NCBI GenBank assembly: GCA_947632505.1
Contig: CANRPN010000003.1
Coordinates: forward strand, 1-49,021
Length of the DNA stretch: 49,021 nucleotides
Direction of reading: 5' to 3'
Source of the DNA: an uncultured Clostridia bacterium
GTDB lineage: Bacteria > Bacillota > Clostridia > Christensenellales > Borkfalkiaceae
Shown here: positions 18,627 to 26,520 of the stretch, in pieces
How the letters are laid out: every line of letters starts with the position of its first letter
Position numbering within the stretch: the stretch's first letter is position 1
Made by a program: the position numbers and the translations under genes
Notes under the pieces: model-generated
Database searches by the model: none
The model's input: the letters and a program-made list of their open reading frames with translations, nothing else
What the model was told of the DNA's origin: nothing

Positions 18627-19284
18627 CCGATTTCATTGCCTCTCTTATTATATCTCTCATATAGATCCCGTCCATATCTTCTTTTTCTATCTCTTTACGA
18701 TAAGCAGCACGCGCTTCCTCATCGCGCACTTTTCTTTTGAAATAATAGATGCTATGATCGGCTATCGTATAGTCGAGAAACTTTATGGAATCAAACGCTT
18801 TTTGCGACTTCAAGACAAACTGTTCTCCAAGTTTACCGAGTCGCATTGCGCAGCTTAATTGTTTCAGGGAAATTTCGTTTAACACGAACGATCTCGCAAA
18901 TGAAAAGTAGGAATCATCTGCCCTGTACCCAATGATAGCATCATAGTTTTCAAATCCAGGCAGAAAGTTCTCAATGAGATACTCCCTCCCTCGCACAGCT
19001 AACGATGTGGATAATCGACCTTTTCTGTGTATCATCAAAATTGCCAACCAGTTTAAGATCGTGTATTCCGGCGAGGATAAATTTAAGATGCTTAGGTTGC
19101 TTGTTTCGATTTCGTATCTGTTAGCGTAACCGTCAATGCCCTCAGAACAAGCCCACTCTTTGGCAAGTTCAATGTGTTCCGTACAATAAAACCCTTTTCC
19201 ATAGTCGTTGTACGACTTCCCCTTTCCAAATTCGGGGCACTCTACGATCTTGGATGAACCATGGAACAGGATCAACTTGCTCAT
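18607..19284 (-). CDS. DUF3990 (ADP-ribosyltransferase-like) toxin of module 1
   Basis: 225 aa. The N-terminus 'LILFHGSSKIVECPEFGKGK' and 'NDYGKGFYCT' are the DUF3990 hallmark, matching the H and Y motifs of the ADP-ribosyltransferase fold. A 'YDAIIGYRADDSYF' strand and 'GEQFVLKSQKAFD' (possible Q/E motif) follow. DUF3990 proteins are predicted ART-fold toxins; the target is unknown. The coding frame is intact. It is expressed first, from a consensus promoter, with the coupled XRE antitoxin overlapping its end. It is paralogous to 40494-41192. Confidence 0.82.
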   Translation of the reverse strand: MSKLILFHGSSKIVECPEFGKGKSYNDYGKGFYCTEHIELAKEWACSEGIDGYANRYEIETSNLSILNLSSPEYTILNWLAILMIHRKGRLSTSLAVRGREYLIENFLPGFENYDAIIGYRADDSYFSFARSFVLNEISLKQLSCAMRLGKLGEQFVLKSQKAFDSIKFLDYTIADHSIYYFKRKVRDEEARAAYRKEIEKEDMDGIYMRDIIREAMKSDDPRLR

Positions 19285-19293
19285 TTCTCAAAG

Positions 19294-19347
19294 TACTCCT
19301 GTAGAGTTATTATTCTCTATTATACTCCCATGAGTTCACAATGTCAA
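19294..19347 (-). promoter_or_regulatory. Promoter and two palindromic operators of DUF3990 module 1
   Basis: Minus strand TTGACA (19342-19347), exactly 17 bp, TATAAT (19319-19324). One inverted repeat, TACTCCCATGAGTT (19323-19336), sits in the spacer; a similar one, TACTCCTGTAGAGTT (19294-19308), lies between -10 and the start. Paired sites of this kind fit autorepression by the XRE antitoxin. Confidence 0.75.
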
Positions 19348-19367
19348 TCACTTTCGTATAAAAATGT

Positions 19368-19436
19368 TCATTCGAAGTGTGTAACTACTTTAAAGTCGCT
19401 GATTGCAGTTTCGGTCATCACTACGTTGCAGCACAT
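19368..19436 (-). pseudogene. Remnant of a RelE/ParE-type toxin after the Phd antitoxin
   Basis: 22 codons from ATG 19436, preceded by CGGAG. The reading MCCNVVMTETAISDFKVVTHFE resembles the first strand and helix of RelE/ParE toxins (x-V-x-x-TETA-x-x-D). The frame then stops, and the promoter of DUF3990 module 1 begins. It lies 3 bp downstream of the Phd stop, exactly where the toxin of a phd/yefM operon belongs. Short, so moderate confidence. Confidence 0.5.
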
Positions 19437-19439
19437 GGC

Positions 19440-19727
19440 TCACTCCGATATAGACTTTATGATCTCGTCGAACGTTGTATCGAGGGGTTTCACTCTTCCG
19501 AGCCGAACGTCGTTCTCCGATTGAGCCAAATGCGCATACAGTTCAAGCCGCTCTTTCATTTCTTGTAGAGCAGCCTGTTGCGCAAGAAAATCTTCATGGC
19601 TCATGAGGACAGTATCCTCTCTTCCGTTGACGGTGATCGCAACGGGGTTCTGCCGTGTCAGCGCGGAGATCTGCCTGTAGTTGGTACGAAGGCCTTTCGA
19701 AGGTCTGATAGAAATTCCGATCGACAT
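19440..19727 (-). CDS. Phd/YefM-family antitoxin, orphaned
   Basis: 95 aa. It has the Phd/YefM N-terminal DNA-binding fold: 'RTNYRQISALTRQNPVAITV' followed by 'NGREDTVLMSHEDFLAQQ', and a helical C-terminal tail (LQEMKERLELYAHL) that normally wraps the toxin. The start ATG 19727 has AAGGAG eight bases upstream, and a promoter stands at 19753-19781. Normally it represses its operon and neutralises a RelE-type toxin; here only a 22-codon toxin remnant follows. It may persist as a repressor or by neutralising a toxin elsewhere (inference). Confidence 0.88.
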   Translation of the reverse strand: MSIGISIRPSKGLRTNYRQISALTRQNPVAITVNGREDTVLMSHEDFLAQQAALQEMKERLELYAHLAQSENDVRLGRVKPLDTTFDEIIKSISE

Positions 19728-19752
19728 GATAATTTCTCCTTTTGGTAGTCAT

Positions 19753-19781
19753 ATTGTAGCACAGTTTGTCTACTATATCAA
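19753..19781 (-). promoter_or_regulatory. Promoter of the phd gene
   Basis: Minus strand TTGATA (19776-19781), 17-bp spacer, TACAAT (19753-19758), 26 nt before the start codon. GTAG...CTAC half-sites flank the spacer. Confidence 0.65.
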
Positions 19782-19845
19782 GGGTATTTTATGCAATATC
19801 CGGGTAAAAAGACCACAAAGCATTTATAAGTATAACTTTCATTAT

Positions 19846-20445
19846 TTACTCTTCCTCCAATGCCGAAATCAACTCGAGCCAAAAATCAATGTCACGGTTA
19901 GGAGCAGACCATAAACGAATCGAGATGACGGAGATTGCCTGCTCACGCAATCTATAATAGTGGCGTGAGGACAAATTCAGTCGATACAGTAATTCGTTAT
20001 GATTGAGTGTCTCCGGAGCAATATACGTCAAGTATAAGAGTTCATAGAGTCGCTCGCCCTCTCCCGGCATCTTTTTAAGAACGGTCAGTGCGTCATTGAT
20101 GCGATCAAGAATCATACGTGTCTTCTTCATGCTTTCGATACGATTTTCAAGGCGGCTGTTTCCAAAAGCTGTTTCAATATCAACATGATCGATCAGTTCA
20201 TCAACTGTTTCAAAAGGCTTGTCAAGCTCCTCGGCAATTGAATCCGGGAAGCATTCCAGGATCCAAGCAATCGTTCGATACTCCTTCAGCAAGCTTAACG
20301 TGTTATGATAGACGTTGAATTTCTTTTTCTGCGACCTCCTCGCAGCATCTCCAGCTTCTGTTCCTTTGGCGATAAGTCCTCTCTGCGTAAAAAGCTTCAA
20401 AATAGCATTTGTTTTTGCATCAGCTGTTTTAGATAAATTTGCCAT
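19846..20445 (-). CDS. Hypothetical protein, possibly an ArpU-like regulator
   Basis: 199 aa if started at ATG 20445 (GGAG at nine bases); an ATG at 20454 is too close to that site. It is mostly helical. The C-terminal third has 'LLYRLNLSSRHYYRLREQAI' followed by 'SVISIRLWSAP', resembling the sigma-region-4-like helix-turn-helix of ArpU/phage late regulators. The N-terminus 'MANLSKTADAKTNAILKLFT' may be a second small helical unit. It could be a prophage-derived transcription regulator. No partner gene is apparent. The family link is from memory and needs a profile search. Confidence 0.6.
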   Translation of the reverse strand: MANLSKTADAKTNAILKLFTQRGLIAKGTEAGDAARRSQKKKFNVYHNTLSLLKEYRTIAWILECFPDSIAEELDKPFETVDELIDHVDIETAFGNSRLENRIESMKKTRMILDRINDALTVLKKMPGEGERLYELLYLTYIAPETLNHNELLYRLNLSSRHYYRLREQAISVISIRLWSAPNRDIDFWLELISALEEE

Positions 20446-20569
20446 TTTAGCCATCTCCGCTTTTATTCGCGAAATTTTTCCGCGTTCACAAGCAAGAACG
20501 ATGTAAAAATAAAAAGTCTAATCGCTTACACTCAAAATACATAAATTAAGTCAAATGTTTGAAGTCGCA

Positions 20570-20598
20570 AAAAATAAAGGCCCATCTCGGGCCTTTTT
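20570..20598 (-). terminator. Terminator after the AraC-GT8 gene
   Basis: Stem AAAGGCCC/GGGCCTTT (20576-20583 with 20589-20596), 5-nt loop, with U-rich flanks on both strands. It is placed directly after the stop at 20615 on the minus strand and could work in both directions. Confidence 0.75.
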
Positions 20599-20614
20599 AC
20601 GTTCAATCTGTTAT

Positions 20615-22366
20615 TTATGTCTGAAAAGGATCGAAGAGGCATCGTGGCTGCTGGCTATCCACGCCGAATTGCTTCAAAGCCCACGAGTTGCCACTGGCAT
20701 ATTTCCAATAATAATCCCCGTACTCATTCAGCATGACTTTCCACGGTTTCTCAATGGTAAAATGAACAATGCGCGGGGTTTGGATCTCCGCCACAAGATG
20801 CTTGATTTTTGCGGTGAATTTATTTGGGGTGCAAAGGTTGTTCCATTGCACATTCCAGGAAGGTTCGATAATACCAATGTCCCCTTCACAGATTTGATTC
20901 AGCACGTCTTGGTCTACATAACGGTATTGCTCTTTACGCTCCATGCATTTTACGGCTTTTCCAAAATAATCGTATTGAAGATAGCGTTTGCAATCGATCA
21001 CCATCACCCCTGCGTTGATGTAGGTCATCGTATCCAATCCCAAAGACTTTATGTATCTGTCATCTCGCCTCGTGGAATAATTCAAGACAGCGTTGACCGT
21101 CTTTGACGGATCGGCTTCGGTAAGAATATCACCGATGTCACTGTTTACGACCAAATCAACATCGAGGTAGATGAAACGTTCGTATAGTCTCCCTAAAAAC
21201 AGCGGAATAAACAACCGATAATATGACTCTTTTGTGTAGTGCGCACATGTATAGAACAAATCCTCATAAGGTTGCATCTGTTCCTTGAGATCTACAAATT
21301 TGATATCCACATTGCGGCTCTTCAAGCAACGCAACAGCTCAATGCTTTTTAATGACAAACTCGAATAGAAAACAAAGACGACATATTCCTTATTGGGGTC
21401 AGAATTGGCAATTACCGAATAAATCGCGGTAGAAAGATAAGGCGCGTACTCCTCATTCGTTACAAATGCAATGGGAATCTTCTTGATCAATTCATTTCTT
21501 GTATTTTCGCGATATTCTTCCGGAGAGCATTTGCAATATTCTCGCATCCACTTCCGCAGTTTTACATCATTGTATCCAACCTTTTTAACGATCTCCTCTA
21601 CCGATAAATCGGTTTGCCATAAAAGATCTTCTGCCGCTTGAATTCTTTGCGATGATATGTAGGAAGCCGGAGCCCTATAGAGTTCCTCATTGAAAAGTTC
21701 TCGAATATCATCCGGATATACATGAAATTGCCTGCTCAAGAATGGAACGCTTAGCGATTTATCCAGATTTGAAAAGATATACTGTTGGAGATGTTCCCGC
21801 AGCTCCGGGTCGGGATAAATAATCTTGCTGCACGCATTGAAAACGCACTCCTTTCCCGATTCAATTATGTCGTGGATCTGTTTCGTGGTTAATACGGGGA
21901 TATTGCCGGAAAGCTCCGGATTAGATTTCACACAACGCTCATCATAATATTGTCCGACCACGAGATAACCGATCAAGGCATAATCCCGCCAAAGAGAAGC
22001 CGTGGCAACCGACATATTATCGGGCAATATCCATAAATCTGTATCGGGGTGCTTGATTTCCTCTCCAGGTTGTCTGACCGATGCTCCCTCCCATAGCCAT
22101 TGACGCAATTTGGCTTCTTTTGCCTGGCTAATTTCGGGATAATCTCCGGCGAACAGTGTCGATTGGGATATGGAAATAGGGACATGCTTCAAACGATACT
22201 TTAATTTTGCCCCCCATAATCTTGCATCTATTTTTGCCGTCTGCGCAACGAGCTCTGACTTCGGGTCGAACACCGCAATAGACACATTCGATGAGGCTGC
22301 TAAACCGGAAATCGCAGAAACTAACGCCTTCATATCATATTCCACAATCGCTCTCCGAATATACAT
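20615..22366 (-). CDS. Fusion of sensor domain, AraC helix-turn-helix and GT8 glycosyltransferase
   Basis: 583 aa in one unbroken frame. Residues 1-185 form a sensor-like domain with no recognised motif. Residues about 190-290 are an AraC-family double helix-turn-helix: 'ELYRAPASYISSQRIQAAED', 'DLSVEEIVKKVGYND', then 'SPEEYR'. Residues 297-560 are a GT8 glycosyltransferase starting IPIAFVTNEEYAPYL, with the nucleotide-sugar DxD at 402-404 (YLDVDLVVN), 'YINAGVMVIDCKR' and 'VHFTIEKPWK'. GT8 enzymes transfer sugars from UDP-sugars with retention. A regulator fused to a glycosyltransferase is unusual. ATG 22366 has AGAGGT; a promoter TTGCTT-17-TATAAT lies at 22399-22427. The target gene and acceptor are unknown. 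Confidence 0.85.
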   Translation of the reverse strand: MYIRRAIVEYDMKALVSAISGLAASSNVSIAVFDPKSELVAQTAKIDARLWGAKLKYRLKHVPISISQSTLFAGDYPEISQAKEAKLRQWLWEGASVRQPGEEIKHPDTDLWILPDNMSVATASLWRDYALIGYLVVGQYYDERCVKSNPELSGNIPVLTTKQIHDIIESGKECVFNACSKIIYPDPELREHLQQYIFSNLDKSLSVPFLSRQFHVYPDDIRELFNEELYRAPASYISSQRIQAAEDLLWQTDLSVEEIVKKVGYNDVKLRKWMREYCKCSPEEYRENTRNELIKKIPIAFVTNEEYAPYLSTAIYSVIANSDPNKEYVVFVFYSSLSLKSIELLRCLKSRNVDIKFVDLKEQMQPYEDLFYTCAHYTKESYYRLFIPLFLGRLYERFIYLDVDLVVNSDIGDILTEADPSKTVNAVLNYSTRRDDRYIKSLGLDTMTYINAGVMVIDCKRYLQYDYFGKAVKCMERKEQYRYVDQDVLNQICEGDIGIIEPSWNVQWNNLCTPNKFTAKIKHLVAEIQTPRIVHFTIEKPWKVMLNEYGDYYWKYASGNSWALKQFGVDSQQPRCLFDPFQT

Positions 22367-22540
22367 GATGCACCTCTTGGATCAGATATTTATGGAATAT
22401 TATATCACTCTTCAAAGTAAAAAGCAAACAAAATTTTACCAATGCCTATCATTTAGTTCTTTCTTCACAAATCAAAACGGAAAAAACTGATTCAATCTGG
22501 GAGGAGTTTCAATCCCCGTATAATTTCTTTCGAGCAATCA

Positions 22541-22581
22541 AAAAACCCGCCAGAGCCGTTTAATGGGCTTCTGTCGGGCTT
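22541..22581 (-). terminator. Terminator after hicB
   Basis: Imperfect stem GCCCGACAGAAGCC / GGCTCTGGCGGGT around an 8-nt loop, then six U residues on the minus strand, 25 nt beyond the stop at 22606. Confidence 0.8.
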
Positions 22582-22605
22582 TTCAATTATTCAGTATCCG
22601 GTGCG

Positions 22606-23091
22606 TTATAACGCGCCTGCGCTGTCGGCGTAGAAAATACGCCAATCAAATCCGAGCAGCAATCCGATCCGTTTTGCCATATCCGGCGCGGGCGTTTTCT
22701 TCCCATTCAGGATATGCGTGATATAGGAACGATCAACCGCCAAAATAACAGCAGCTTGGTTTTTACTGAGCCCCCGTTCTTTCAGCCCTTTTTCGATTGC
22801 TTCTTCAATGAAAAACTGTTTCGCGCCATCGCTTAAATACGGTGCGGGTTGTACCATCTGGACGATCGCCGCCTCCTCGGTTTTGATTTCCATTATAGGC
22901 GTAGGTTTAGGACGGTCTGTTGTGGTATCCGCAAACCAGCAATCGAGTGCATCGCCGGCCATAAGGAATGCTTCTTCCAATGTTTCCCCCTCCGTAACGC
23001 ATCCGGGAAGATCGGGAAACTCTACCCAGTAGCCGTGTCCCGTCTCTTTGGCTTGGTGGAAAACTGCGGGATAGATGATGATTTTTTCCAT
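22606..23091 (-). CDS. hicB: HicB antitoxin with a C-terminal helix-turn-helix
   Basis: 161 aa. The N-terminal HicB partial RNase-H fold reads 'IYPAVFHQAKETGHGYWVEF', then 'PDLPGCVTEGETLEEAFLMA'. Residues about 90-150 form an XRE-type helix-turn-helix (LSKNQAAVILAVDRSYITHI) used for autorepression. In HicAB systems HicB neutralises the mRNA interferase HicA, usually encoded just upstream. Here no intact hicA is present; only a possible 3' remnant lies at 23114-23190. A perfect palindrome at 23212-23226 is a likely operator. The gene is intact and has its own terminator. Confidence 0.88.
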   Translation of the reverse strand: MEKIIIYPAVFHQAKETGHGYWVEFPDLPGCVTEGETLEEAFLMAGDALDCWFADTTTDRPKPTPIMEIKTEEAAIVQMVQPAPYLSDGAKQFFIEEAIEKGLKERGLSKNQAAVILAVDRSYITHILNGKKTPAPDMAKRIGLLLGFDWRIFYADSAGAL

Positions 23092-23113
23092 AGCGTTTAA
23101 CTTCTTTCAGATT

Positions 23114-23190
23114 TTATTTTGCGCAGGTCGAGGCTTTTATCAATCCGGCCTGCTTTAGGATCGCCTGCTCCAGTCCTTGGCTTAATGCTA
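23114..23190 (-). pseudogene. Possible 3' remnant of hicA
   Basis: A frame without a start codon reads LALSQGLEQAILKQAGL... and stops at 23114-23116, about 22 nt before hicB. HicA proteins end in a similar 'P-x-GTL-x-SILKQAGL' motif, and hicA normally sits exactly here. Only about 25 codons support it. Confidence 0.4.
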
Positions 23191-23211
23191 GCACTTCTAT
23201 GATACTACCAT

Positions 23212-23226
23212 GTTGACTGAGTCAAC
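23212..23226. promoter_or_regulatory. Perfect palindrome, candidate HicB operator
   Basis: GTTGACTGAGTCAAC is a perfect 7-1-7 palindrome and includes a TTGACT-like -35 element on the minus strand. It lies about 120 bp upstream of hicB. Overlap of operator and -35 fits autorepression. Confidence 0.55.
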
Positions 23227-23330
23227 GTTTTTTGGATATTATTTCCCCAAAACTTTTTTCTTCGCAGGCAAAATACTGACAACCTGATCATTTCTCTTTA
23301 CGCGCCGCAACGAGAAATTCTCTTTTAATA

Positions 23331-23364
23331 AAGAAACCTGCCGGAAGTCATCACTTCCGACAGG
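23331..23364 (-). terminator. Terminator of the two-gene hypothetical operon
   Basis: 12-bp stem with one mismatch (23337-23348 with 23353-23364, loop CATC), followed by UUUCUUU on the minus strand, immediately after the stop at 23371. Confidence 0.8.
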
Positions 23365-23370
23365 CCGTTT

Positions 23371-23778
23371 CTAATTAAGTTTTTGTTTCCTGATACGCTT
23401 TTGTTCTTCAATTGGAAGAAGTTCAAATTCAAAACTCCTTATCTCTTTGTTAAGTCCGCCCATAAAGCGACCGAGGATGTTGACAGCGACCTCTTGCGGC
23501 GACAAATTATTTTCGATATAAGCATCGCCTAACTCAAAGACCTTTTTGATCTCTTCAAATTCTTCATCGGTAATAAAATCATATCCCCATGCCTCATGCG
23601 CCTCATCGAGACTTCTATATTCACGGGCTGCACGGACTTTCTCTCTCCTTTTTTCGAGGTTTGAGTCGGCTTGTTTCCTTAAACGCTTAAAAGCATTTTC
23701 CACCTTCTTCAGTACTTCTTTTCTTGCTTCGATCTCCAATTTGATGGAAGCGCGCTCTCGCAGTTCTTTTTCTGTCAT
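23371..23778 (-). CDS. Hypothetical coiled-coil protein
   Basis: 135 aa, no recognised domain. Residues 1-55 are a highly charged, heptad-rich helix (LRERASIKLEIEARKEVLKK...), likely a coiled coil, followed by 'WGYDFITDEEFEEIKKVFEL' and a helical tail. The start ATG 23778 has GAGGT and lies 9 bp beyond the stop of the preceding gene, so the two form an operon ended by the terminator at 23331-23364. Function unknown; the pair looks like accessory-element cargo. Confidence 0.7.
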   Translation of the reverse strand: MTEKELRERASIKLEIEARKEVLKKVENAFKRLRKQADSNLEKRREKVRAAREYRSLDEAHEAWGYDFITDEEFEEIKKVFELGDAYIENNLSPQEVAVNILGRFMGGLNKEIRSFEFELLPIEEQKRIRKQKLN

Positions 23779-23787
23779 ACTGTTACC

Positions 23788-24276
23788 TCATGAAACTTTT
23801 CCGTTATTGAAGGACTCATAGAAGTAAGGATCATCTGAATCCGAACTGCATACGCCGATACACAATTCCTTACCGGTTTCCCGTTGAGTATTATACTCAA
23901 CAAAGCAGACTGATTTTTCGTCCGCATCCGAAGTTTGCAGCCAAATGTTGACTGCCGGGAAATCCTCGTTGTCTACAGCGTCAGCCCTTAATTGCGAACC
24001 GTCTGGAAGTGTCAGACAGACCGAGGGATGCTGCGGAGCAGTTATAAGGTCATCAGATAGGGAAAACCTTCCCTTCCCTTTCGCAGCACTTTTGAATCGT
24101 TGATATGTGCGATCCAGCTCACTTTGAAGTTTCTGGAAAACCTTCTCGACTTGCTCTTCCGTGTACTCATATGTACCCTTGAATGAGCAGTTGCCGAGCA
24201 GCCCCAGCATGCTTAAAATTTTGTTTACCCGCGCCTCCGCCAAACGCTTGAAGCGCTCTTGTTTTGATTCTCGCAT
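23788..24276 (-). CDS. Conserved hypothetical accessory-element protein
   Basis: 162 aa. The N-terminal 40 residues, with 'RLAEARVNKILSMLGLLGNC', and the following 'YEYTEEQVEKVFQKLQSEL' resemble small proteins commonly carried on clostridial integrative elements and plasmids (recalled, unnamed). The C-terminal 70 residues are beta-rich with acidic patches (SDSDDPYFYESF) and no catalytic motif. Strong start: AAGGAG before ATG 24276. First gene of a two-gene operon with 23371-23778. Confidence 0.7.
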   Translation of the reverse strand: MRESKQERFKRLAEARVNKILSMLGLLGNCSFKGTYEYTEEQVEKVFQKLQSELDRTYQRFKSAAKGKGRFSLSDDLITAPQHPSVCLTLPDGSQLRADAVDNEDFPAVNIWLQTSDADEKSVCFVEYNTQRETGKELCIGVCSSDSDDPYFYESFNNGKVS

Positions 24277-24288
24277 TTTTATGTCTCC

Positions 24289-24435
24289 TTAAAATTTGAA
24301 ATGAAGCGTAAGATATTCTTTGCTTTTGTATTCTCCATAATCCAATACAAGCTCAGCTTCGAGCAAGTACGCTTCTCTTAATCCGAAATCGGCCAGCATT
24401 TGTTTGAATAGATGATAGTTGTTGTACTCCTTTTG
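24289..24435 (-). pseudogene. 3' fragment of an unknown gene
   Basis: An open frame reads KEYNNYHLFKQMLADFGLRE and continues in coding-like composition through 'EAELVLDYGEYKSKEYLTLH' to a stop at 24289-24291, 13 nt before the operon start at 24276. The frame has no credible start; the only ATG (24399) lacks a ribosome-binding site and would give 36 aa. It looks like the tail of a gene whose 5' part was replaced by the repeat-like sequence to its right. Confidence 0.4.
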
Positions 24436-24784
24436 TATTTTTTAACGGGCAAACCGTCATGTGTATATAAAAACGGCAGTCCGGGAAAACCGCCGGTGTT
24501 ACTTTTGAAAGCCAAGAAACAAAAAAATGCCGACACTCCGAAAGGATTGCCGGCTTTCTTCCCGTCATGGGCTGTAAATAAAGAAAGTGCCAATTACAAG
24601 TAGTAATTGACACTATGAGACTCTGGTACTTTGTCGGTTAAACCGAACAAGAAACTTTATGATGATATTATACCAAATAGTAAAATATAAGTCAATATTA
24701 TACCCATGGCATACTTCGTCGAATATTGACGATTTTGCACTTATCGTTATCGGCGAAGGATATATGCGGGATCGTGCGTAAATA
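24436..24784. other. Intergenic stretch with a long hairpin
   Basis: No gene is supported; open frames on both strands are without ribosome-binding sites and have low-complexity translations. It contains an inverted repeat AGTGCCAATTAC / GTAATTGACACT (24586-24597 with 24603-24614, one mismatch). The rest has the look of a non-coding repeat, but no second copy lies in this window. Confidence 0.4.
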
Positions 24785-25696
24785 TTATTCGGATTCAAAA
24801 AGGCGGCTTTGAATAATAACGTTTAGGGCCTGTATCGCCCGATCATACGGAACATCCTCATACAACATCTTTGCAGTGACGTCCTCATAGTCCCTTTGAT
24901 AGATTTTCGACTCGATGATTTCCTGCAAAATCTTGTTGACGTCCATGCCGTCCTGCGCCGAAAGACACTTCTGCCGTTTCTTCCTGTCCTCACGGACTTC
25001 GCACACCAGCGCCCTCAATGTATCGTCGATTTCGACATGATCCAATAGCCGTAAAATATCATAGATATGTCTTGAATTCCGGGAGATCTCATCTGACAAT
25101 TTATAGTCGCACAGGGCGAAAACCTTATCAACCAACGTTCTCGTCAACGACTGTACAACGATCTCAAACGGGTGCAAGTCCTCGTACCGGTCTGCCGCCT
25201 CACCGTCTATGGAATGCAGATGATCATACAGGATCGAAGTCGCTGTCTTCATCTCATTCGGATACACTCGCCCCATAAAGACAGTTTCGGCATTGATGAC
25301 GGGCTTGATCCCCTCGGAATAATATTTCTTGGGATACTCGATCTCGTAGTTGTTATAATCCATGCCGTATAGGATTTTATCAAAGTTGGTTATGCGCAAA
25401 CCCAATTCATCGCAAGCTTCCCGAACTGCGAGCATCACCTTCTTTTTTGCCGACTTCGGAAATGTATCTCCGCATATCGTGAGATCGATATCCTCGGAGA
25501 ATCTACGGATCACCTTGTGGCATTTCGAGAGCGAAGTACCACCTTTGAACAATAAATTTGGCAGCCGCTTCGTCAATTCTCTTAGAAACAATGATACATA
25601 GTAGTCCTTCTCGATCAGCGCCTCATTGATCTTGAGCTTATCTGCCGTAATCAAAATAGAACGTTCGAACAATTCTTTGTCGTCACTTAATTTCAT
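24785..25696 (-). CDS. AbiEii/MenT-type nucleotidyltransferase toxin
   Basis: 303 aa. The nucleotidyltransferase signature is plain: 'LLFKGGTSLSK' at 49-57 (the GS/GT motif) and 'RFSEDIDL' at 65-72, giving the paired aspartates 69 and 71. Downstream are a basic 'KTATSILYDHLHSI' helix and a helical C-terminal domain. AbiEii toxins transfer NTPs to tRNA or other RNA and cause growth arrest on phage infection; the partner AbiEi acts by repressing the operon. Its start overlaps the antitoxin gene by 14 nt, so it is translationally coupled. All motif residues are kept, so it should be active. Confidence 0.88.
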   Translation of the reverse strand: MKLSDDKELFERSILITADKLKINEALIEKDYYVSLFLRELTKRLPNLLFKGGTSLSKCHKVIRRFSEDIDLTICGDTFPKSAKKKVMLAVREACDELGLRITNFDKILYGMDYNNYEIEYPKKYYSEGIKPVINAETVFMGRVYPNEMKTATSILYDHLHSIDGEAADRYEDLHPFEIVVQSLTRTLVDKVFALCDYKLSDEISRNSRHIYDILRLLDHVEIDDTLRALVCEVREDRKKRQKCLSAQDGMDVNKILQEIIESKIYQRDYEDVTAKMLYEDVPYDRAIQALNVIIQSRLFESE

Positions 25697-26303
25697 AGAT
25701 TACTCCACATATTGTCATTTTACTTAAAGTCTTTGACGGAAACGCATCGGCGATGCCCATAACCTGCTCTCTCGTGATATTTTTTGCGCGTATGAATTGC
25801 ACGATTTTTTCCCGAACTGTTTCAGTGTATTCTTTTAGTTCCATCCAACGAAAGAGTTCAAGCAAGGTATAAGCGTCCGCATTATCTTTCGTAATCGGTA
25901 CAAGCGATCTTCGTAAAACAACTTTCCGTCCCCGCATTTTAATACAACGGATATCGCTCTTCTCATTGTTCGTGATGATCTCAAGTGTATTGGGCACTTG
26001 CGTACTTAAAGCGAAATTAAGGTCGATAACCGTTTTCCCATAAATGCCGAAAACCTCTTTCCCTCTTTGAAGATACTTTTTGGCAACAACAGCATTGAGA
26101 GAAGGCACAGAAACACCAAAAATTGTTTGTGCGGGCATGTAATAAATGCCGCGCCCATAGCGCACAAGTTCCTTCCTCTGCTCCGCTTCCGAAATCATCT
26201 GATAAATTCGTTGACGCGAATAATCCTTCATGATCTCCATGATTTCTGCAAGGAGAATCGGGTCATCTTGAGTATATTTTGTTTTTAGCCTTTCAATCAG
26301 CAT
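25683..26303 (-). CDS. AbiEi-like antitoxin/repressor (DUF6088 type)
   Basis: 206 aa from ATG 26303, with GGAAGG close upstream; a TTG at 26324 is less likely. The N-terminal winged helix (residues about 15-55) contains 'YSRQRIYQMISEAEQRKELV' followed by 'RYGRGIYYMP', a typical AbiEi DNA-binding region. The remainder is an alpha/beta domain (VFGIYGKTVIDLNFALS) as in DUF6088 proteins. It precedes the nucleotidyltransferase gene with a 14-nt overlap, the standard AbiE order. It probably represses the consensus promoter at 26362-26390. Confidence 0.85.
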   Translation of the reverse strand: MLIERLKTKYTQDDPILLAEIMEIMKDYSRQRIYQMISEAEQRKELVRYGRGIYYMPAQTIFGVSVPSLNAVVAKKYLQRGKEVFGIYGKTVIDLNFALSTQVPNTLEIITNNEKSDIRCIKMRGRKVVLRRSLVPITKDNADAYTLLELFRWMELKEYTETVREKIVQFIRAKNITREQVMGIADAFPSKTLSKMTICGVIYEIK

Positions 26304-26361
26304 ACTCACCTTCCGATTAGACAAAAATTTAGAAAAAACCTTATTGATTGTCTACCCTATT

Positions 26362-26390
26362 ATTATAACCATCTTCAAGCATTTTGTCAA
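26362..26390 (-). promoter_or_regulatory. Promoter of the AbiE-type operon
   Basis: Minus strand TTGACA (26385-26390), 17-bp spacer, TATAAT (26362-26367): a perfect consensus, about 60 nt before the AbiEi start. It diverges from the leader-RNA promoter at 26488-26516. Confidence 0.8.
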
Positions 26391-26487
26391 CACTAATCAT
26401 GCGAGATTTTAGCGTAAAATTGGGTATCTTTGGAGAATCCAATAGAAAATTTTTAATTGTAACTTCGATCTGAATGACTCTTTCTGG

Positions 26488-26516
26488 TTGATATTTCTCC
26501 GTAAACGTGCTAAAAT
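26488..26516 (+). promoter_or_regulatory. Promoter of the structured leader RNA
   Basis: TTGATA (26488-26493), 17-bp spacer, TAAAAT (26511-26516). The predicted transcription start (about 26522-26524) coincides with the first bases of the long closing stem at 26521, so the RNA would begin with its own P1 helix. Confidence 0.7.
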
Positions 26517-26520
26517 ACTA

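Noticed and set aside
24378-24613. Overlapping open frames on both strands near 24.4-24.6 kb
   Set aside because: No ribosome-binding sites, low-complexity translations; treated as non-coding repeat-like sequence.
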